DNA from: Tetragonia tetragonoides
Taxonomy: Eukaryota > Streptophyta > Magnoliopsida > Caryophyllales > Aizoaceae
DNA length: 64,000 nt
Assembly (NCBI GenBank): GCA_038025085.1
Contig: CM076141.1
Span: 17,548,001 to 17,612,000, forward strand
Direction of reading: 5' to 3'
Shown here: positions 10,618 to 25,746 of the stretch, piece after piece
Layout: each line of letters opens with the position of its first letter
Position numbering within the stretch: position 1 is the first letter of the stretch
Notes under the pieces: generated by a model
Databases searched by the model: none
What the model was told of the DNA's origin: nothing
Seen by the model: the letters and a program-made list of their open reading frames with translations, nothing else
Translations under genes and position numbers: made by a program

Positions 10618-10839
10618 ATGATGAATTAGCAGGTGTATGCATGTGTAATTTTATGTTTGAAGGAGAATAATCAATGAGAAGCAAGATCAAGTGTACCTGG
10701 AGTATTACGTTTAAATCCTGGAACTGGATTACGCTTTGAATTGACTAGCGCAGCAGTAGTAGATGGTTTAAGAGATATTTATGAGAGCAAAGAGGAAGGT
10801 GATGCAGATGACTGAAACTTTATGCGATGATGCCATATC

Positions 10840-12600
10840 TCAAAACAGATATAATGGAGAATTATTGGCCATTTGGTCCCGTTACGTATATGTATTTATA
10901 TAGTGTTGTAAATTAAAAAAAAACTGTTTATGTGTGTGCTATAAGCTAGAGTAATGAAAAACGCGTGGTGGAATTGGAATAGACGACTAGGAAACTTGAT
11001 GAAACTATTCTTCTTTCCTCCGTTTCTTATTCTTTCTTTCCATTTAATTTTTTGCGGTTTTCAAAACCTCATTTTTATCATGAATAACTATAATTTTACA
11101 ATTATAAAAATTATAAAAATATGATATTTTGAAATTATAAATTAAAAATGAATCTAGTAATAATATTTGTACTTTGCAAAATTTCATATTTTTTTCAAAT
11201 TAATGATCAAAATTTGTATACTTTGACCTCAAATAGTCAATAAAAAAAAGAATTAGGAAGGAAGGGGCTAGGGAGCAATTAATAATGCTCGTCAAACTCA
11301 AGTCTATTTGATGAGTATATTTACTGACCAATAAGTCTTGTATGAGACCGCCTCAAGGTAAGGCTACCTCCATACACATGTGTAAATCTGCGCAATAGAT
11401 ATGCTCTGTGCAAACTTCAACCCTTCCTAAAATAAAGGTGGGGAGTCCGGTGTATTGTGATACTAACCAAGTAACTATACCCTCATTTTGGCAATGATAT
11501 ATTGACTTAGTGGTTAAACCTGTTTGGCATAACAAAATTATTTAAGAAAAATAAAAAAAAGTTTAGTACTCCTGCATTTTGAACCAATACACAACCCATG
11601 TAATTAAGGATTTATGGATGGCTTTCATGCTATGTCTTTAGTTTTTGAGTTGCTTCACATGATTTTGCTAGAGATCATGATGGTGATGAACAATGATAAT
11701 GCATTAATGCAGTGCAATGATTGAATATGTGAGGTAAAAGAAAAAGAAACACACTTTTAATCAACCCATTTAACCAAACAACTCTTAGAAATTTAAATCA
11801 TTTCAATTGATTTCATCCTTCTCTTTATTTCGTTATGTGGGCTATAAGTCCATGACAGAGGCAAACGCATATCAATTCATCAAACCTTACGGATAAGATA
11901 AGGTCCCTATCCCAGCTTTTGGTAGTTCCTCATCTTCGTCCACCACCAGCAACAGCAGCAAAGTCGTTGACAAGGTTTTTACATATAGGGATATCTCTAA
12001 AAAGTTTTCTTTTAGCGCCATGATTCCAGAATCTCTTGAGCGAGCACAAACTATATACTGCGCAAGAACTGCATTACGTTACGCCACTACAACATGAAAC
12101 ATGACACTGACTATATGCATGCTCGTGGAACCCTTGCTTCGTGGACGTGCTGGAGATTCTCTAGGATCGGTTTTCACTGCAACTTCCCTGCTGAAAGGGT
12201 GCTGATCTCAACCTTGTCTGTAATTGGCAAGCATTCTAATTTCTAAAGATTGTACTGCGCTGGTGCCTGGTAGTTATTCGAACATCCTACGCGTTGTACT
12301 GTGACTGTACAGTTGGCGTGCAGCCTATGCATGTCCTAGCTATCCTTCTTTTGGCTTTGAATATATATGTATGACTGACGCACCTGGAATTATGACTGAG
12401 CATGACAGTCATGTAATCATGTAATACATACTTTGGCAAAGTATGTTGTTAAATACTTGTTGGGAGAGCTTTGCCGCCCTTGTAGTCCCACCCGGCTCGA
12501 TCCGGATTCAACCGTCATGCCTTGCATCAAACAGATATGTAGGATTCCACCAATGCAGACATCAATACAACAGGGAAATCGTTGAACCTGATCAATATAA
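10840..12600. other. Non-coding stretch upstream of peptide gene 1
   Basis: 10,837-10,860 resembles the DNA just upstream of the paralogue start (TAATGGAGA against TAATGGAGG). Beyond that I see no feature I can name. 11,900-12,560 is more GC-balanced and carries short open stretches such as FSAMIPESLERAQT on the plus strand, which could be a gene relic, but I cannot identify it. Confidence 0.4.
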
Positions 12601-12626
12601 AACTTCCATGATCAAATGTAAAAGTG

Positions 12627-12800
12627 AACTGGATCGACAATAACGACCAACTATGCAATATTATACAGGGTGTTGGTAATAGCTTCACCATCAGAATTTT
12701 TCCATGAGAATCTATGAAAGTGAACCTGATCAACAACTACCAACTATGCAATGCATGTTATATAGAGGGTAATGGTAATAGCTTCATCATCAGAATATTT
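12627..12800. repeat. Two-unit tandem repeat of about 94 bp
   Basis: Units begin GAACTGGATC (12,627) and GAACCTGATC (12,721). They share CCAACTATGCAAT, GGTAATAGCTTCA and CATCAGAAT. The unit boundary lies just downstream (in minus orientation) of the Copia gag relic. Confidence 0.7.
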
Positions 12801-12831
12801 CCTCATTGTTGTAATCATTGTTGAATCCCGT

Positions 12832-13240
12832 GAGGAACTTAACAAGCCTCTGGTCTTGTTCATGAGGAACTTAACAAACCTCTAGTCTTGTTCATGAGGA
12901 ACTTAAGCTCATCCATCATGGTCTTACTCCTGGTGAAGTAAGAAGCAATGTCACTGGTTCCATGAGGGTTGAAGACCAAATTTTTTCTGATGTTGATACA
13001 ACTTAACTCCAATAGATTGACCAATACGATCCTCGAGCTCAGACCAAATTTGATAAGTAGAATCACAATATAAAATAACTTTCAGCAATGTCTCTTGAAA
13101 GAGAACTAAAAACCCAAGATGTAACCATATCATTACATTGCTGCCACTGATTGAATTGATCTGAATCAACCGCAGGTTTCACAACAACTACATTTCAACA
13201 CTTGAGGGCTAAGGGTTCAGTTACTTCCTTGAAGAATATA
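12832..13240 (-). pseudogene. Ty1/Copia gag fragment
   Basis: Minus-strand pieces in more than one frame show a Copia gag pattern. They include CNDMV-like and IWSELEDRIGQS segments, VKLYQHQKK, and then TSDIASYFTR with DELKFLMNKTRG. A 32 bp unit is repeated 2.3 times at 12,832-12,905 inside this coding relic. Frames are interrupted and no LTR, protease or polymerase is adjacent. It occupies the place where the 3' exons of the neighbouring cystathionine gamma-synthase relic should be. Confidence 0.7.
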
Positions 13241-13285
13241 CCACATAGATATCTTGGATAAAGTAACCAAACTTACTAGAGTACC

Positions 13286-15729
<2,444 letters not shown>

Positions 15730-16614
15730 CTAGAGCATGATAGTTAGTGCTTAATAAGACAGCGGTAGTAATCAAAGTGATCAGCAAAGTCATTAAAAAT
15801 TGTAGAGATCAGACTAATGAAAGGAAAAAGAATGGGATTGCTATACATAAATCGCAAATTACTAAACACAATTTTCCATAATATCCTTCATGGGGATGTA
15901 TCATTGTACCCTCTGACATAGAATATAGAAGAAATACACTCCACATAAAAGAATCAATCATCATTTCATGGGAAAAAATAACAAATTCGGCGCCTCAAGT
16001 GCGCCACTCTGATGTCGTTGCGCCTAGGAGCTAAAAAGCGTTTGGCTTGTGTCTCATACCTTGTGCACCTAGGCGCGTCTTTTAATACACTAAACAAATT
16101 ACCTTCAACTTCTTGAATTCAAAAGCCAAAATTAATGCAGCCGAAATTTCATCCAATTAAGTTTGACATGGGATCTAAAAGCAATGCCATAAGCAAAGCC
16201 GGGTAGATTGAATCAATTTCAGTCATCCCACATATTAAGCCACGAGGCTAGAGGATCCATGGTAAACCGTTACCACCGAGGTAACACGATAATCGGGGAC
16301 CGAGCCCTCAATTACAGAATTCGACATATATGAGCTAGTTATATGACCACCCGCAAGCAACTGGCCATGAATCCAAATATAGATTGGTAATCCTGAGCCA
16401 AATTGTACAAAACAAAGAGGAACTATAGAGAAAACATAGGAGAGGCAACAGGGGTTAACTTTCTCACACTACCATCTCGGAGGAGATAAAAAAAACCTAA
16501 TCTAAAAGGTTTAGCACGTGGCGACAGTCGAGCGAAAGTAGACTGAAATGACGTCAGAGAAAGTAGAACAACGTGGCGATGGTCTAATGTTTCAGAGGAG
16601 GCGGTGTGCTAACA
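15730..16614. other. Non-coding flank of the synthase relic
   Basis: No further synthase exon is visible here. A short GC-rich patch at 15,990-16,080 carries inverted GCGCCTAGG-type words (TGCGCCTAGGAGC and GCACCTAGGCGCG), a possible decayed MITE end pair. Nothing else is supported. Confidence 0.4.
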
Positions 16615-18415
16615 GTCTCCTATCGCGCCCTCGCCCTCCCTCGTCTCCTCCCCCACCGCCACCCTCGCTCCACCCTCTGCCACCGCTCTCTCTATCTCCC
16701 CCTTACTCCGCCGCCACCCTCTCCCTCCGCCTTTTCCCTCACTCCCCCGCCGCCTTCGCCCTCAACCACCCCTCCCCATCTCCGCTCCCTCTGCCCTTTC
16801 CCTCACTACCGCTCACTCTCCCATCTCTCTGACTCCCCCGTCTCCCTCCGCCCTCCCTTTGGGCCCCACTGATCTCCCTTCGCCCCCTCTCCCCCACCGC
16901 CGCTCTCCCTCCTTCCCCCTCCACCAACCCTCTTTCCCCACACCCCAAGCCCCCGTTCCTTTTTCCTTCCCTCCATCCCTGCCCTCGCCCCCGTCTCCCC
17001 TCCCTGCCCCCGGTCCCTCTCTCGCCTTCCGCCCTTCACTCTCCCTCCCTCTCCCCTCCTACTCTCGCTTCCCCCTCCCACTCTCTCTCTCTCCCCCCTG
17101 CTGCTCTCCCTCACTCCCTCTCCCCTTCCCCCCTACTGCTTTCCCTCCCCCTCCCCATCCTGCTCCCCCATTCTCTCCTCCACCCCTCCTCCTCCCCCTC
17201 CAACTCCCCTTCCCCCCTCCCGCTCTCTCCCCCTCCTCCCCGTCTCCTCTCTCTCTCCCGCTCCCCCTCCCCCTCCCTCCGTCCCCCTCACCCTCACTCC
17301 CCCTCCGCCCCCTTACCCTCCCCACCGCCGCCCTCCCATCTCCCTCACTCCCCCCCGGCCTCCCTCTCGTCTCCCTCACTCCCACCCGACCTCCATCCCC
17401 TCTCCCCTGGCCCCTCACCCACCCCTCCCCCAGCCTTCCTCCGCCCCCATCTCTCCGGTCGCCGCCCTCTCCCGTCTCCCTCCCTCTATTCCCTCCGTCT
17501 CCCTCACTACCCCTCCGGCCCCCCACACCCTCCCTCCGCCCTCCTCACCCTTCCCTGGCCTCCCACCGCCCCCATCTCCACTGCCACACTCACTGCCTCC
17601 GCCTCCCTCACCCCCATCTCCCCCGCCATCGGCCTCCCATCTTCGACCCACTCTCCGTTACTCCCGTCTCCTATCCTCCCTCCCGTCTCCCTTCTTCGGC
17701 CTCCCTCCGTCCCTTTCACCCTCCATCTGCCACCATCTCCCCACCACGCCCACCCTATTTCCCTCACTCTCCCTGGCCTCCCTCCGGCTCCTCCACCCTC
17801 TCCCCAGCCTCCTTCTCATCTCCCCTCCTCCCTTCGGCCCCTCCACCCTCTCCCTCCCTCCCGTCTCCCTCACTCCCTCCGACCCCTTCCCCCGGCCTCC
17901 CACCGCCCCTCACCCTCCCTCTGTTACCACCTTCCCGCCACGCCCACCCTGTCTCCCTCCTTTCGTCACACTCACTCCCCCTCCGCCCCAATCTCCCTGC
18001 CACGCCCACCCCATCTCCCTCACTCCTCTCCGACCCCTCCACCCTCTTCCCGCCTTCGCCCTCCCGTCTCCCTCACTCCTCGCTACACCCCTCCCTATGT
18101 CCACCCCTCCCCGTCCACCCGCCCGCGTCCCCTACTCCCGACCAACCACCTTAACCCTTCACCACCCGTGCCCTCTACTCCCGACCAACCCTCACCCATC
18201 CCACCATGACCCTTCACCCCCACACGCCCATTGCCGCCGCCATCCACCCTATCGCTCCCCCATACCCGTCCAATGCATGTGCCCCCTACTCCCGACCAAC
18301 CCTCCCCCTAACTACCCTGACCTTCTTCCCCGTCCACCGCCCGCACCCCTACTCCCGACCAACCAACCCCATCCCGCCTTACACTTATCCGCCTCACACA
18401 CACCAATCGCCCGAC
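16615..18415. repeat. 1.8 kb polypyrimidine (C/T) strand-asymmetric tract
   Basis: For about 1.8 kb the plus strand is almost only C and T, built from irregular words such as CTCCCTC, CCCTCCGCC and CTCCCTCACTCC. Toward the right end A increases and the phrase CTACTCCCGACCAACC occurs four times (near 18,132, 18,174, 18,288 and 18,350). Long frames on both strands here are by-products of the composition (proline/serine/leucine one way, glycine/arginine/glutamate the other). There is no codon structure or domain. It adjoins the upstream side of the synthase relic. Confidence 0.93.
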
Positions 18416-18419
18416 CGAA

Positions 18420-20971
18420 ACTAAGATGTTTTACTATTTATTTTAATTTCCTAGACCAAAACTATGATATTTTATTATTTGTTTTTTATTTTATTTTGCA
18501 TCTTTACTTTGAAAGTTCTAGATTTTTTTTTTTATGTATTTCTATTACTTAGACTAGAAGGAAGTTTCCTATATAATGCACTCCATGTACAACAATTAGG
18601 GACAAATTGGTGAAGAAAATTACTCTTTAAAAGCTTTCTTGTCTTCTGATTTATTATATCACTAACTGGGGGATATTAGTGAGGTGGATCAAACATAATT
18701 GTCTTCCTGAATGGTGTTTTTATATCCAAGTTAAGGTAATGAGTATCCCCGCGGAGTTAAACTTTAATTAGTGGTGTATCTTTAACCAAGCCTAATTCTA
18801 GCTCTAATATGTCTAGGTGGTGAATCTTGTATCCCTAGAGTATCTTCATATCCTTTGATTTGGTTTGTTTTTATAAGAGTAATTTTTAATGTCCTCAATT
18901 GCAGCTTTTATTACAAAATACTCACCTTGATGAGATTATTTGAGGGTCTGATTTGCTAACAGAAACACAAAAACAGTCCCTTGGACTCTCTTGAATGCAT
19001 GGTGGTGGTTTGGAGTGCATCAAGAAGCAAATCTTAATGCTCCAATCAATATTCACAATAATCAATTAACACCCCGAAAAAAAACCACCAACTTCCATCA
19101 CAATCAGAATTCTATCATAGCAGGTTATCCACCAATTTCCATCAAAATAAAAATTCTTGGCAATTCAATTGTGAATGTCACATTAAAAAAAAGAAAGGAA
19201 TAAAAAGATTTCTACTATCGCAAGGAATCAAGAAACACATATATACTCAAAGAATTGCCAGCAAATACAAATCCATGGAATTACCAACAGTGAAACAAGA
19301 ATATGAATATGGAATATGGAAAAAAGTTGGAATATTCCAAGCCTCCAATACAGAATGAATCAACACAATATCATCCGACCCAAAATTTATCACCAAAATT
19401 GGGAAACGTGATCCACATAGCACTATAAACAAATCCATAGAAAAACCATAGCATTCTAATAATAAACCAAAGAGTATATGAATTGAGTAAAGCATCCGAA
19501 TACATATATATATGGTTATGGACACAGAACGCAGGCAGAAAACTCTTTATTTTACTATGCTAAAAGGACACCAAGTATCAGGTTTATCACAGCACAAGAT
19601 GTAGTGGGATGCAAAATGTTCCAAGTTGTCAAGAAACTCAAATTAATGAAACCTTTGTTTATGATTATTGTACAAATAAACAAGGTCTGCTCAACCACGA
19701 GTCTCTGAATGTTCACGATGGTGCCACCTTTGTTAGCTCATATCAAATGCCATATAAGGCTGACACACTTGGATTGAGGCCTTGAGGGACAATACAAAGT
19801 CGTGTTTAAATTTTACTTTTTTTTTGGCTCATCTTTGAATTTTAGTTCCGAAAAGACACGTGTGACTGCATTCTTCACAAAATACTTCTAGAAATTGTAA
19901 TTCAGCCTAGATTTTCTTTTTTATCGGCACTGCAGTAGTGAATAAGGCAATAAGTGAAAACATAAATTCAGGGTAACCCTTCCCAGACACAGCATTCATG
20001 CATTTGTGTGCACTCCTGAAATAATCAAGACCAATCTTAGCTAAACCTACAAGGCTACAACACACTACACTACACACAGCATCAGAAACACCTGATATCA
20101 CATTTGTTTGAAAAGTTGAACACAACAATGTCATTTACTACCAAAGCAACTACCTTCAAATCTGATTTCATCCCTGAAAAAGTTTTTCTTTGAACATTTA
20201 CTGTACAATCAGGCAGTAAGAGTCATATTGTAAGGAACGTTGATAAGTTTTATCACACCTCTTGGAAAAAGATTACAATAGTTACAACAGACACACTTAT
20301 GTGGGCACTGAGTTGTGTTGAAGTATACTGAATTTTTTGTTTTGAAGCGTTACACATGAGCAGCGGATTCAGATATATCATCTATGATTTTGATTGCGTG
20401 GTTAAGCATTTTATTAACTTTTATCAGTGAATGCTTGGTACACCGGTTAATAGTAGAGTAAATGCTAGTGCTGACATTCTCCACTCTAGAGCCTAGACAT
20501 GAGCTAAAGCTAAACATTGAATCAAGAGCTACCTCTCATCAAACGTTGCACTCACATCTAACACGAGACCGAGTAGCCAAAGCAACTTTGTGGACTATAG
20601 TGAACAAAGGAAATGACTACAAGATAAAATGATTCAGCAGATATTCAAACTTCTTGAGGATAAGAACTTCAAATCCTAAGTTGCACCATTTGTGGAGTAA
20701 ACACAATACCCATTCAAAAATCACATAACAGAATACAACAATTGAAAACCAAACAAGACAGAGACATCCAGGATGCTTAACCAACATGTACTAGCTAAAT
20801 TGCAAACCCTTGGTTACCAATTCATGAAAGAAAAAAATAAAAGGACATATCTGAAATCAGCAAACCAAACATGTACCGCCACAGACCCCATTCCCTGCCT
20901 AAAACATGTATCTAAAATTCCATTTTGACAGGAATTAGACCACCAAACATGTACTAACTTAAATCTCAAAT
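18420..20971. other. AT-rich intergenic or intronic DNA
   Basis: No coding pattern, RNA gene or terminal repeat is visible. It may be intron of the orphan minus-strand transcription unit that starts near 28,890. Its last 28 bases reappear at 24,693-24,720 on the far side of the CACTA-like element. That intron assignment is inference. Confidence 0.4.
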
Positions 20972-20999
20972 CAACAAATGGAGACATGGGCGAAATTCT

Positions 21000-23900
21000 A
21001 TATATATATTTTTGTTGCAACGAGATTTAGCTACGACAAATTTTTGTCGTTGCAATAGACAATGTACAGCAACGACAAGGACAGGTCATTATAAAAGGTT
21101 GTTGATATTAATGAATTTTTCATTTTTCCACCCCACCAAAATTTTTGCGGGGCAATTTGAATTTGGGATTCATTTTTTGCAACAAGAATAGTCGTTGCAA
21201 TACGGATAGCCCATCTTTTGCAACGAGCGGTGTCGTTGCTGTTGTTTAGCGCTTTTACAGCAACAAGCTGTGTCGTTGCGAAATAAACTCCATATATACA
21301 GCAAGGATGTTTGTCGTTGAAAAAGAGACTGGAAAAATAAAATAAAAACGGAACTAGAATCAGCACGCTAGCCTCTTATTTTCTTTTTCGCACTTCCCCT
21401 TCTTCGTTCTCACTTTCTCACTTTCTCACTTTCTCAGTCACTTGAAGTGACTGCTTCCCTCCCAAATTCCTACTCCTCCCTGTCGTTCTCCATTCCTCTC
21501 TCATGTAAGGCCATGGCCTAAACATAATAGTCAAGATTTCGAAGCCATTGCCCAATTGTACAGATCTGTTTGTGGTAAGCGCAAATTCAAGTTTCCTTTT
21601 TCTTTAATCGACACACTCACACCGAAAAATTTCATCTTCCTCGCAACAGATACTTGCAAATTTATTGCCAAAAAGGTATAATTTCGTCTCCTTTCTCTGA
21701 TTTTCTCTTTCTTCTAGCTCTAATTTGGGTTCAGTAGGGTAAGCTGTTGTTGAATCAGTCGAGAACGCATCTAGGGTTACCAGGAACTTTAGTTGTTAAT
21801 CGCCTTTAAATTGTAATTCGTTTCTTAAATCCAATTATTTTGGTTACAATTTCAGAGAAATTTTAGAATGTATTGTGGAGTTTTCTCGGTTTGGTGTTTG
21901 GATTTGATATGTATAGGTACAGATTTTTGCCGACTTTTAAAATTAATTGCTTAAAAGAGCTCAGATTAGCAACCTTCATTGCTACCCACTTCTGGGTCTA
22001 GCCAATTTTTTCTTATTTCGCACCTCTTTCTACCTGTTGTTAAGAAATTGTTGCTTAAATGGAAAAATTAGATAATTTTCCGTACTGCTCTTCACTATGG
22101 ATTTGGTGTACTGTAACTGAATTTGTCAATTCTCATCTACAAATGCCTTTTCATTTTAGTCACAAAACACCCTTTACAAGCCACCTCTTGCTATTTTTTT
22201 TTATTTATTTTGGTAAGACCTCTTGCTATTGTTTGACCACTATCTGGATGCTTGAGGTTATTTTAGTTGGGTTTTGTTTGTGCTTCTAACTTAAAAAACT
22301 TGGTATATGGCTCACTACAAGAAATTGTTTTCTTCCTTTTTTTTTATTTAAAATTATGCTGTATGTCAATGCCACATTTTTGCGATATGGTACCTTAATT
22401 TTGATGGGCGCATTGAGGGTTTTATTACAGTTTTTCTCCCATTTTTTGGTTTCCTGGGTAGTAAAAAGACAACGGCTTCTGATGATATTGAATGTTGGTA
22501 CCGTTAATGCAAGGTTTTGGTGTTAGGAATATGGTGGTTAATTTTAATGGGTATTTAGTGGTCAGTTATATATTTCGATTTTGTTTGCTTAGTTTGTAAG
22601 TGGAGTGTTGCTTATGTCATTTTGTTCTTTGGAACTTCTTTTTAAGGTTGGATTATTGTGTCTAATATAGTTGACTTCTAATTGTTAATGGCATGCCCTT
22701 GAGTTTCTAGGGTTCAATTGTGAGGGAAGCATAATTCTTGGGGTCTAAGTATGTTATTGCTAGAAGGATATGTGGAATGCTGTTTCTTTTGTTGTTGGCT
22801 AGAAGGATATGTGGAATGTTGTTTCTTTTGTTGTTGGCAAGCTTTTTTTCTCCTGTTGCTGTGTTGTTCTATTGTTGTTACTGTTGTTGCTGTCTTCTTA
22901 TGTGCTGCTGGTGCAGCTGTTTGTTGTTTGCTGCTTGTTGTTTGTTGTTTGTTGTGTTGCTGGTGGTGTTGTGCTGTTTGCTGTTTGCTGTCTTCTGTTT
23001 GCTGTTTGCTGTTTTGTGTTTGCTGTTTGCTGTTTGTTGTTTGCTGTGTCTGCTGTTTTCTGTTTGTTGTGTTGCTGGTGGTGTTGTGCTGTTTTTCTGC
23101 TGCTTGTTGCCTTCTGTTGTCGTCGTTTCTGGTTTGCTTGCTGCTGTCTACTGTCTGTTCTTTGCTGTTTGCTGCTGGTGTTGTTGTGCTGTATTTTGTG
23201 TTGTTTCCTTGTGTTTCCACGCGCTGCACCTCTTGTGTCTTTTCCTGTTGTGCCTACTGCTGGAATAATTCTTATTTATGTCTCCTCCTTTTCTATTGGA
23301 ACATTAAATAGAGATGGTGGGTGAACTACGTAAAAGAAAGAGGATCAGCAAGCTAGCAGGAAAAGTTGCTATGGCTTTACAAGTTACTGAAGCTGTGTTG
23401 CTCTACGTCCCACACATGAACATGTGAATGGAGATGATGGAGATGCTTGCTGGTCAGAGAAACAACATAACTCTATCACATCAACTATGAGGTAAATAAG
23501 ACACCTCACTCATATTTAGCGCTTATTGCATAGCTGGTAGCATTTTATATGGTTTGAGGACAACTTTGAGCTATGGCGTGTGGGATTGAGAACTAGGGTT
23601 AACAATTAACAGCACCTTTGTGTTATTTATTGCGGCGCTTCTTGGCTGTGTTGTTGTAGTCTTTGGCACATTCTCTTACTTGTATTCCTCTTAGAATTCT
23701 TTGTAAAGGCGAGCACCCTGCTGGTTGTATATAACTTACAGAAATCTTGCAGGCCCGTATTCCATATGATTTCTTCGTAAAGGAAGTAGCTAGGAGAGTC
23801 ATTTAATTATTTTTCTTTAATGCATGGAACCTGTGAAGATTTTGATTTATAATCTGGTGTTTGGTGCTATGCCTCTTCCTTTATATGAAAAACTGAAATG

Positions 23901-24692
23901 CAGCCTTTTAGTAGTGATGAATCACTTTGTTTACATATGTATAGTGTTGGACTTAATGTAAATTCACTGTGTTGACTCTTCACTTCTTTTTGTTTGTTTT
24001 GCAGATTGACTATATTCGTTAGAAGTTAGGATTATTGGCTGTACATTTGGAAGTATGAGGGTCTTTTCCTTATATTCCGTATTAGATATTTTGTGCGCTT
24101 TAGGATATTGTTTGGATTAAGGACAAAGTAGAATGGTAACATTGATCAATATTGTTTCTGGATTTGATAAACAAGTTGTAACCTTTTGGATACTATTGAT
24201 GCCAAAGAGGCTTATAAATATTATTACAGGATTTGTTTGGATGATCATCTTTCTCTTTTAATTATTTACATGCAACTTAAATTTTTGGGGATAAATGGTG
24301 CATTGTTACATAGGAAAAAGCACCTTTTGCAACGACATTTGTGTTACAAAAGTAAGGCTTCCTGCTGGGTTAGGGGTTTTAAGCAACGACATAGTCGTTG
24401 CAATAGACGACTTATTGCAACGATATTGTCGTTGCCAACCATTGACAGTTGCAACGAAAACTGCAGTGTGGAAAATACCAGTGTTTAGCAACGACAAAAC
24501 TTTTGCAACGACAAATATCGTTGCCGAAAAAAGTGTGGCTTTTGCATCGAAAAATGTCGTTGCAATACCCTTTTACAACGCCCATACCAGCAACGATAAT
24601 TGTCGTTGCAAAAGATGTTTACAGCAACGACTTTTGATTTTTTGCAACGTCATTTGTCATTACAATAAATAGGTTTTCTTGTAGTTGGTAAA
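21000..24692. mobile_element. CACTA-like element with GCAACGACA subterminal repeats
   Basis: Both ends carry many copies of GCAACGAC/GTCGTTGC in both orientations (21,018-21,320 and 24,325-24,660), the subterminal repeat pattern of CACTA transposons. The right end reads GGTTTTCTTGTAGTT, close to the reverse of the common terminus CACTACAAGAAA. An exact CACTACAAGAAA also occurs internally at 22,312. A matching terminus is not visible at 21,000, so the left end is damaged. I see no transposase. A short plus-strand frame starts MVGELRKRKRISKLAGKVAM at 23,314. The element is flanked by a 28 bp direct repeat (20,972-20,999 and 24,693-24,720), far longer than the 3 bp expected for CACTA. Confidence 0.65.
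22740..23230. repeat. TGTTTGC/TGTTGC-type low-complexity array
   Basis: About 490 bp built from short words TGCTGTTTGC, TTGTTGCTG and GTGTTGCTGG, almost without A on the plus strand. It starts with a near-duplicate pair of AGAAGGATATGTGGAATG. The long cysteine/leucine- or glutamine/threonine-rich frames here are composition artefacts. It lies inside the CACTA-like element. Confidence 0.9.
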
Positions 24693-24720
24693 GGCAACAA
24701 ATGGAGACATGGGCGAAATT

Positions 24721-25132
24721 CTGGTAAAGGGGCAACAATCAAAGATACCAAATACCGCAACAATTGAAAAATAATCAGGGTAAGGTTAAGTTTTCCATAT
24801 AGCAATAACCCAAATTTAATCAACAAAAATGGTGATAAAGGGATCCACAGCACAGAGGACTTCAAACAAAATCAGAAAACCAAAACCAAATTTAAAACAA
24901 TAGCAATCCATTAATTACACCAAACTGTACCATATCTTTATGAATGAAATAGTTCATATTTTTATACTCATAAGGCATATAAGCATCACGACAATGAACA
25001 CTTAATAAATAGAATGTGATTATAACGGACAAAATTTTCAATGATTTATCACCACATAATACAAATACACATAGACATAATCTTGTCAAATGAAATTCAA
25101 CAAACACTAGAGAATTAGGGTTAGGTTAATTA
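24721..25132. other. Intron-like DNA between CACTA and Copia elements
   Basis: AT-rich and without coding potential on either strand. Together with 18,420-20,971 and 28,606-28,657 it may be one intron split by two transposons, because the pieces become contiguous if both elements are removed. This is inference from position. Confidence 0.35.
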
Positions 25133-25712
25133 TATTGAAAACAATGCTCAGAGTTGGAGTTTGGTTCCACCCAATCGTTGTCAGATTTGCGAGATCTTAA
25201 TTGCTGAAATCACGGAATTAATGAGATTCATTTCTGTTGTTATAATCTTTTATTTTTGTATATAACAGCTCCTGATTTTCAGCCCATTATCTTTATTATG
25301 ATATTATATCCTTGATCTCCAAGTCATTGATTTCCCTGATTCTCTCCCCACTAATTGCCTTAATTGATTTCCTATTGATGGGAAAGTTTCAACCCTCTTT
25401 TGGCTATAAAAGCCTCATTCATATTGCTGGAAATGACACAAGAGAAACACATCCATCTTCCTTTCTCTCTCCCAACTATATTCCTATTATTCCTTAACAA
25501 GTTGAGTTTTGTTCCAATCCTTACTCGTGAGTGCACACGAGTAAGGGTGTTGTGTTAACCTTGAGAAGCGTGCGTTGGGTGATCGATTTGCACCTAGATC
25601 GAGGCGAAATGGCTTTTTAAGGCAGTGGTTAATCCCACGGCGCAACAAGTTACTTTCGTGTTCTTTTTCTGCCAGTTGATCTTTGGGACTGACCACACAT
25701 CTTTTTCTAACA
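25133..25712 (+). repeat. Copia 5' LTR
   Basis: Starts TATTGAAAACAATGC (TG changed to TA) and ends TTCTAACA. It contains a TATA-like GGCTATAAAAGCC near 25,400 and matches the 3' LTR along its length. The 3' LTR lacks the segment with GGAAATGACACAAGAGAAAC. Confidence 0.9.
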
Positions 25713-25746
25713 ATTTAAAAGCGATTTTCCTTTTCCCTTTGATCAA

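Larger units (their letters stand above)
7284..10836 (-). pseudogene. Small secreted cysteine peptide gene, three exons, paralogue 1 (frame broken in exon 1)
   Basis: Exon 1 is 10,697-10,836, exon 2 is 7,520-7,603 and exon 3 is 7,284-7,363. Introns have GT/AG borders and identical phases to the paralogue at 31,874-33,388. Exon 1 opens with a signal peptide, MASSHKVSVICITFLFALIN, then needs a one-base correction to reach the frame ending RNPVPGFKRNTP. Exon 2 ends GGGNYKFDLVQRP. Exon 3 reads VFQKCYEDGGLPC then RNYALIHQGPNMP and a TAG stop. The product would be about 100 residues, secreted, with two cysteines in the last exon. Intron 1 is 3.1 kb and full of transposons; intron 2 is 156 bp. I do not recognise the family. 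The frame break may be real or a sequence error. Confidence 0.6.

Noticed and set aside
16859..18154. Proline/serine-rich open frame of 431 codons, and several glycine/arginine-rich antisense frames
   Set aside because: The frames follow from the C/T-only composition. There is no codon pattern, start context, domain or splice signal.
22714..23324. Overlapping long Cys/Leu/Val-rich and Gln/Thr/Asn-rich frames on both strands
   Set aside because: They arise from the TGTTTGC-type low-complexity array; open frames in all three phases show it is not coding.
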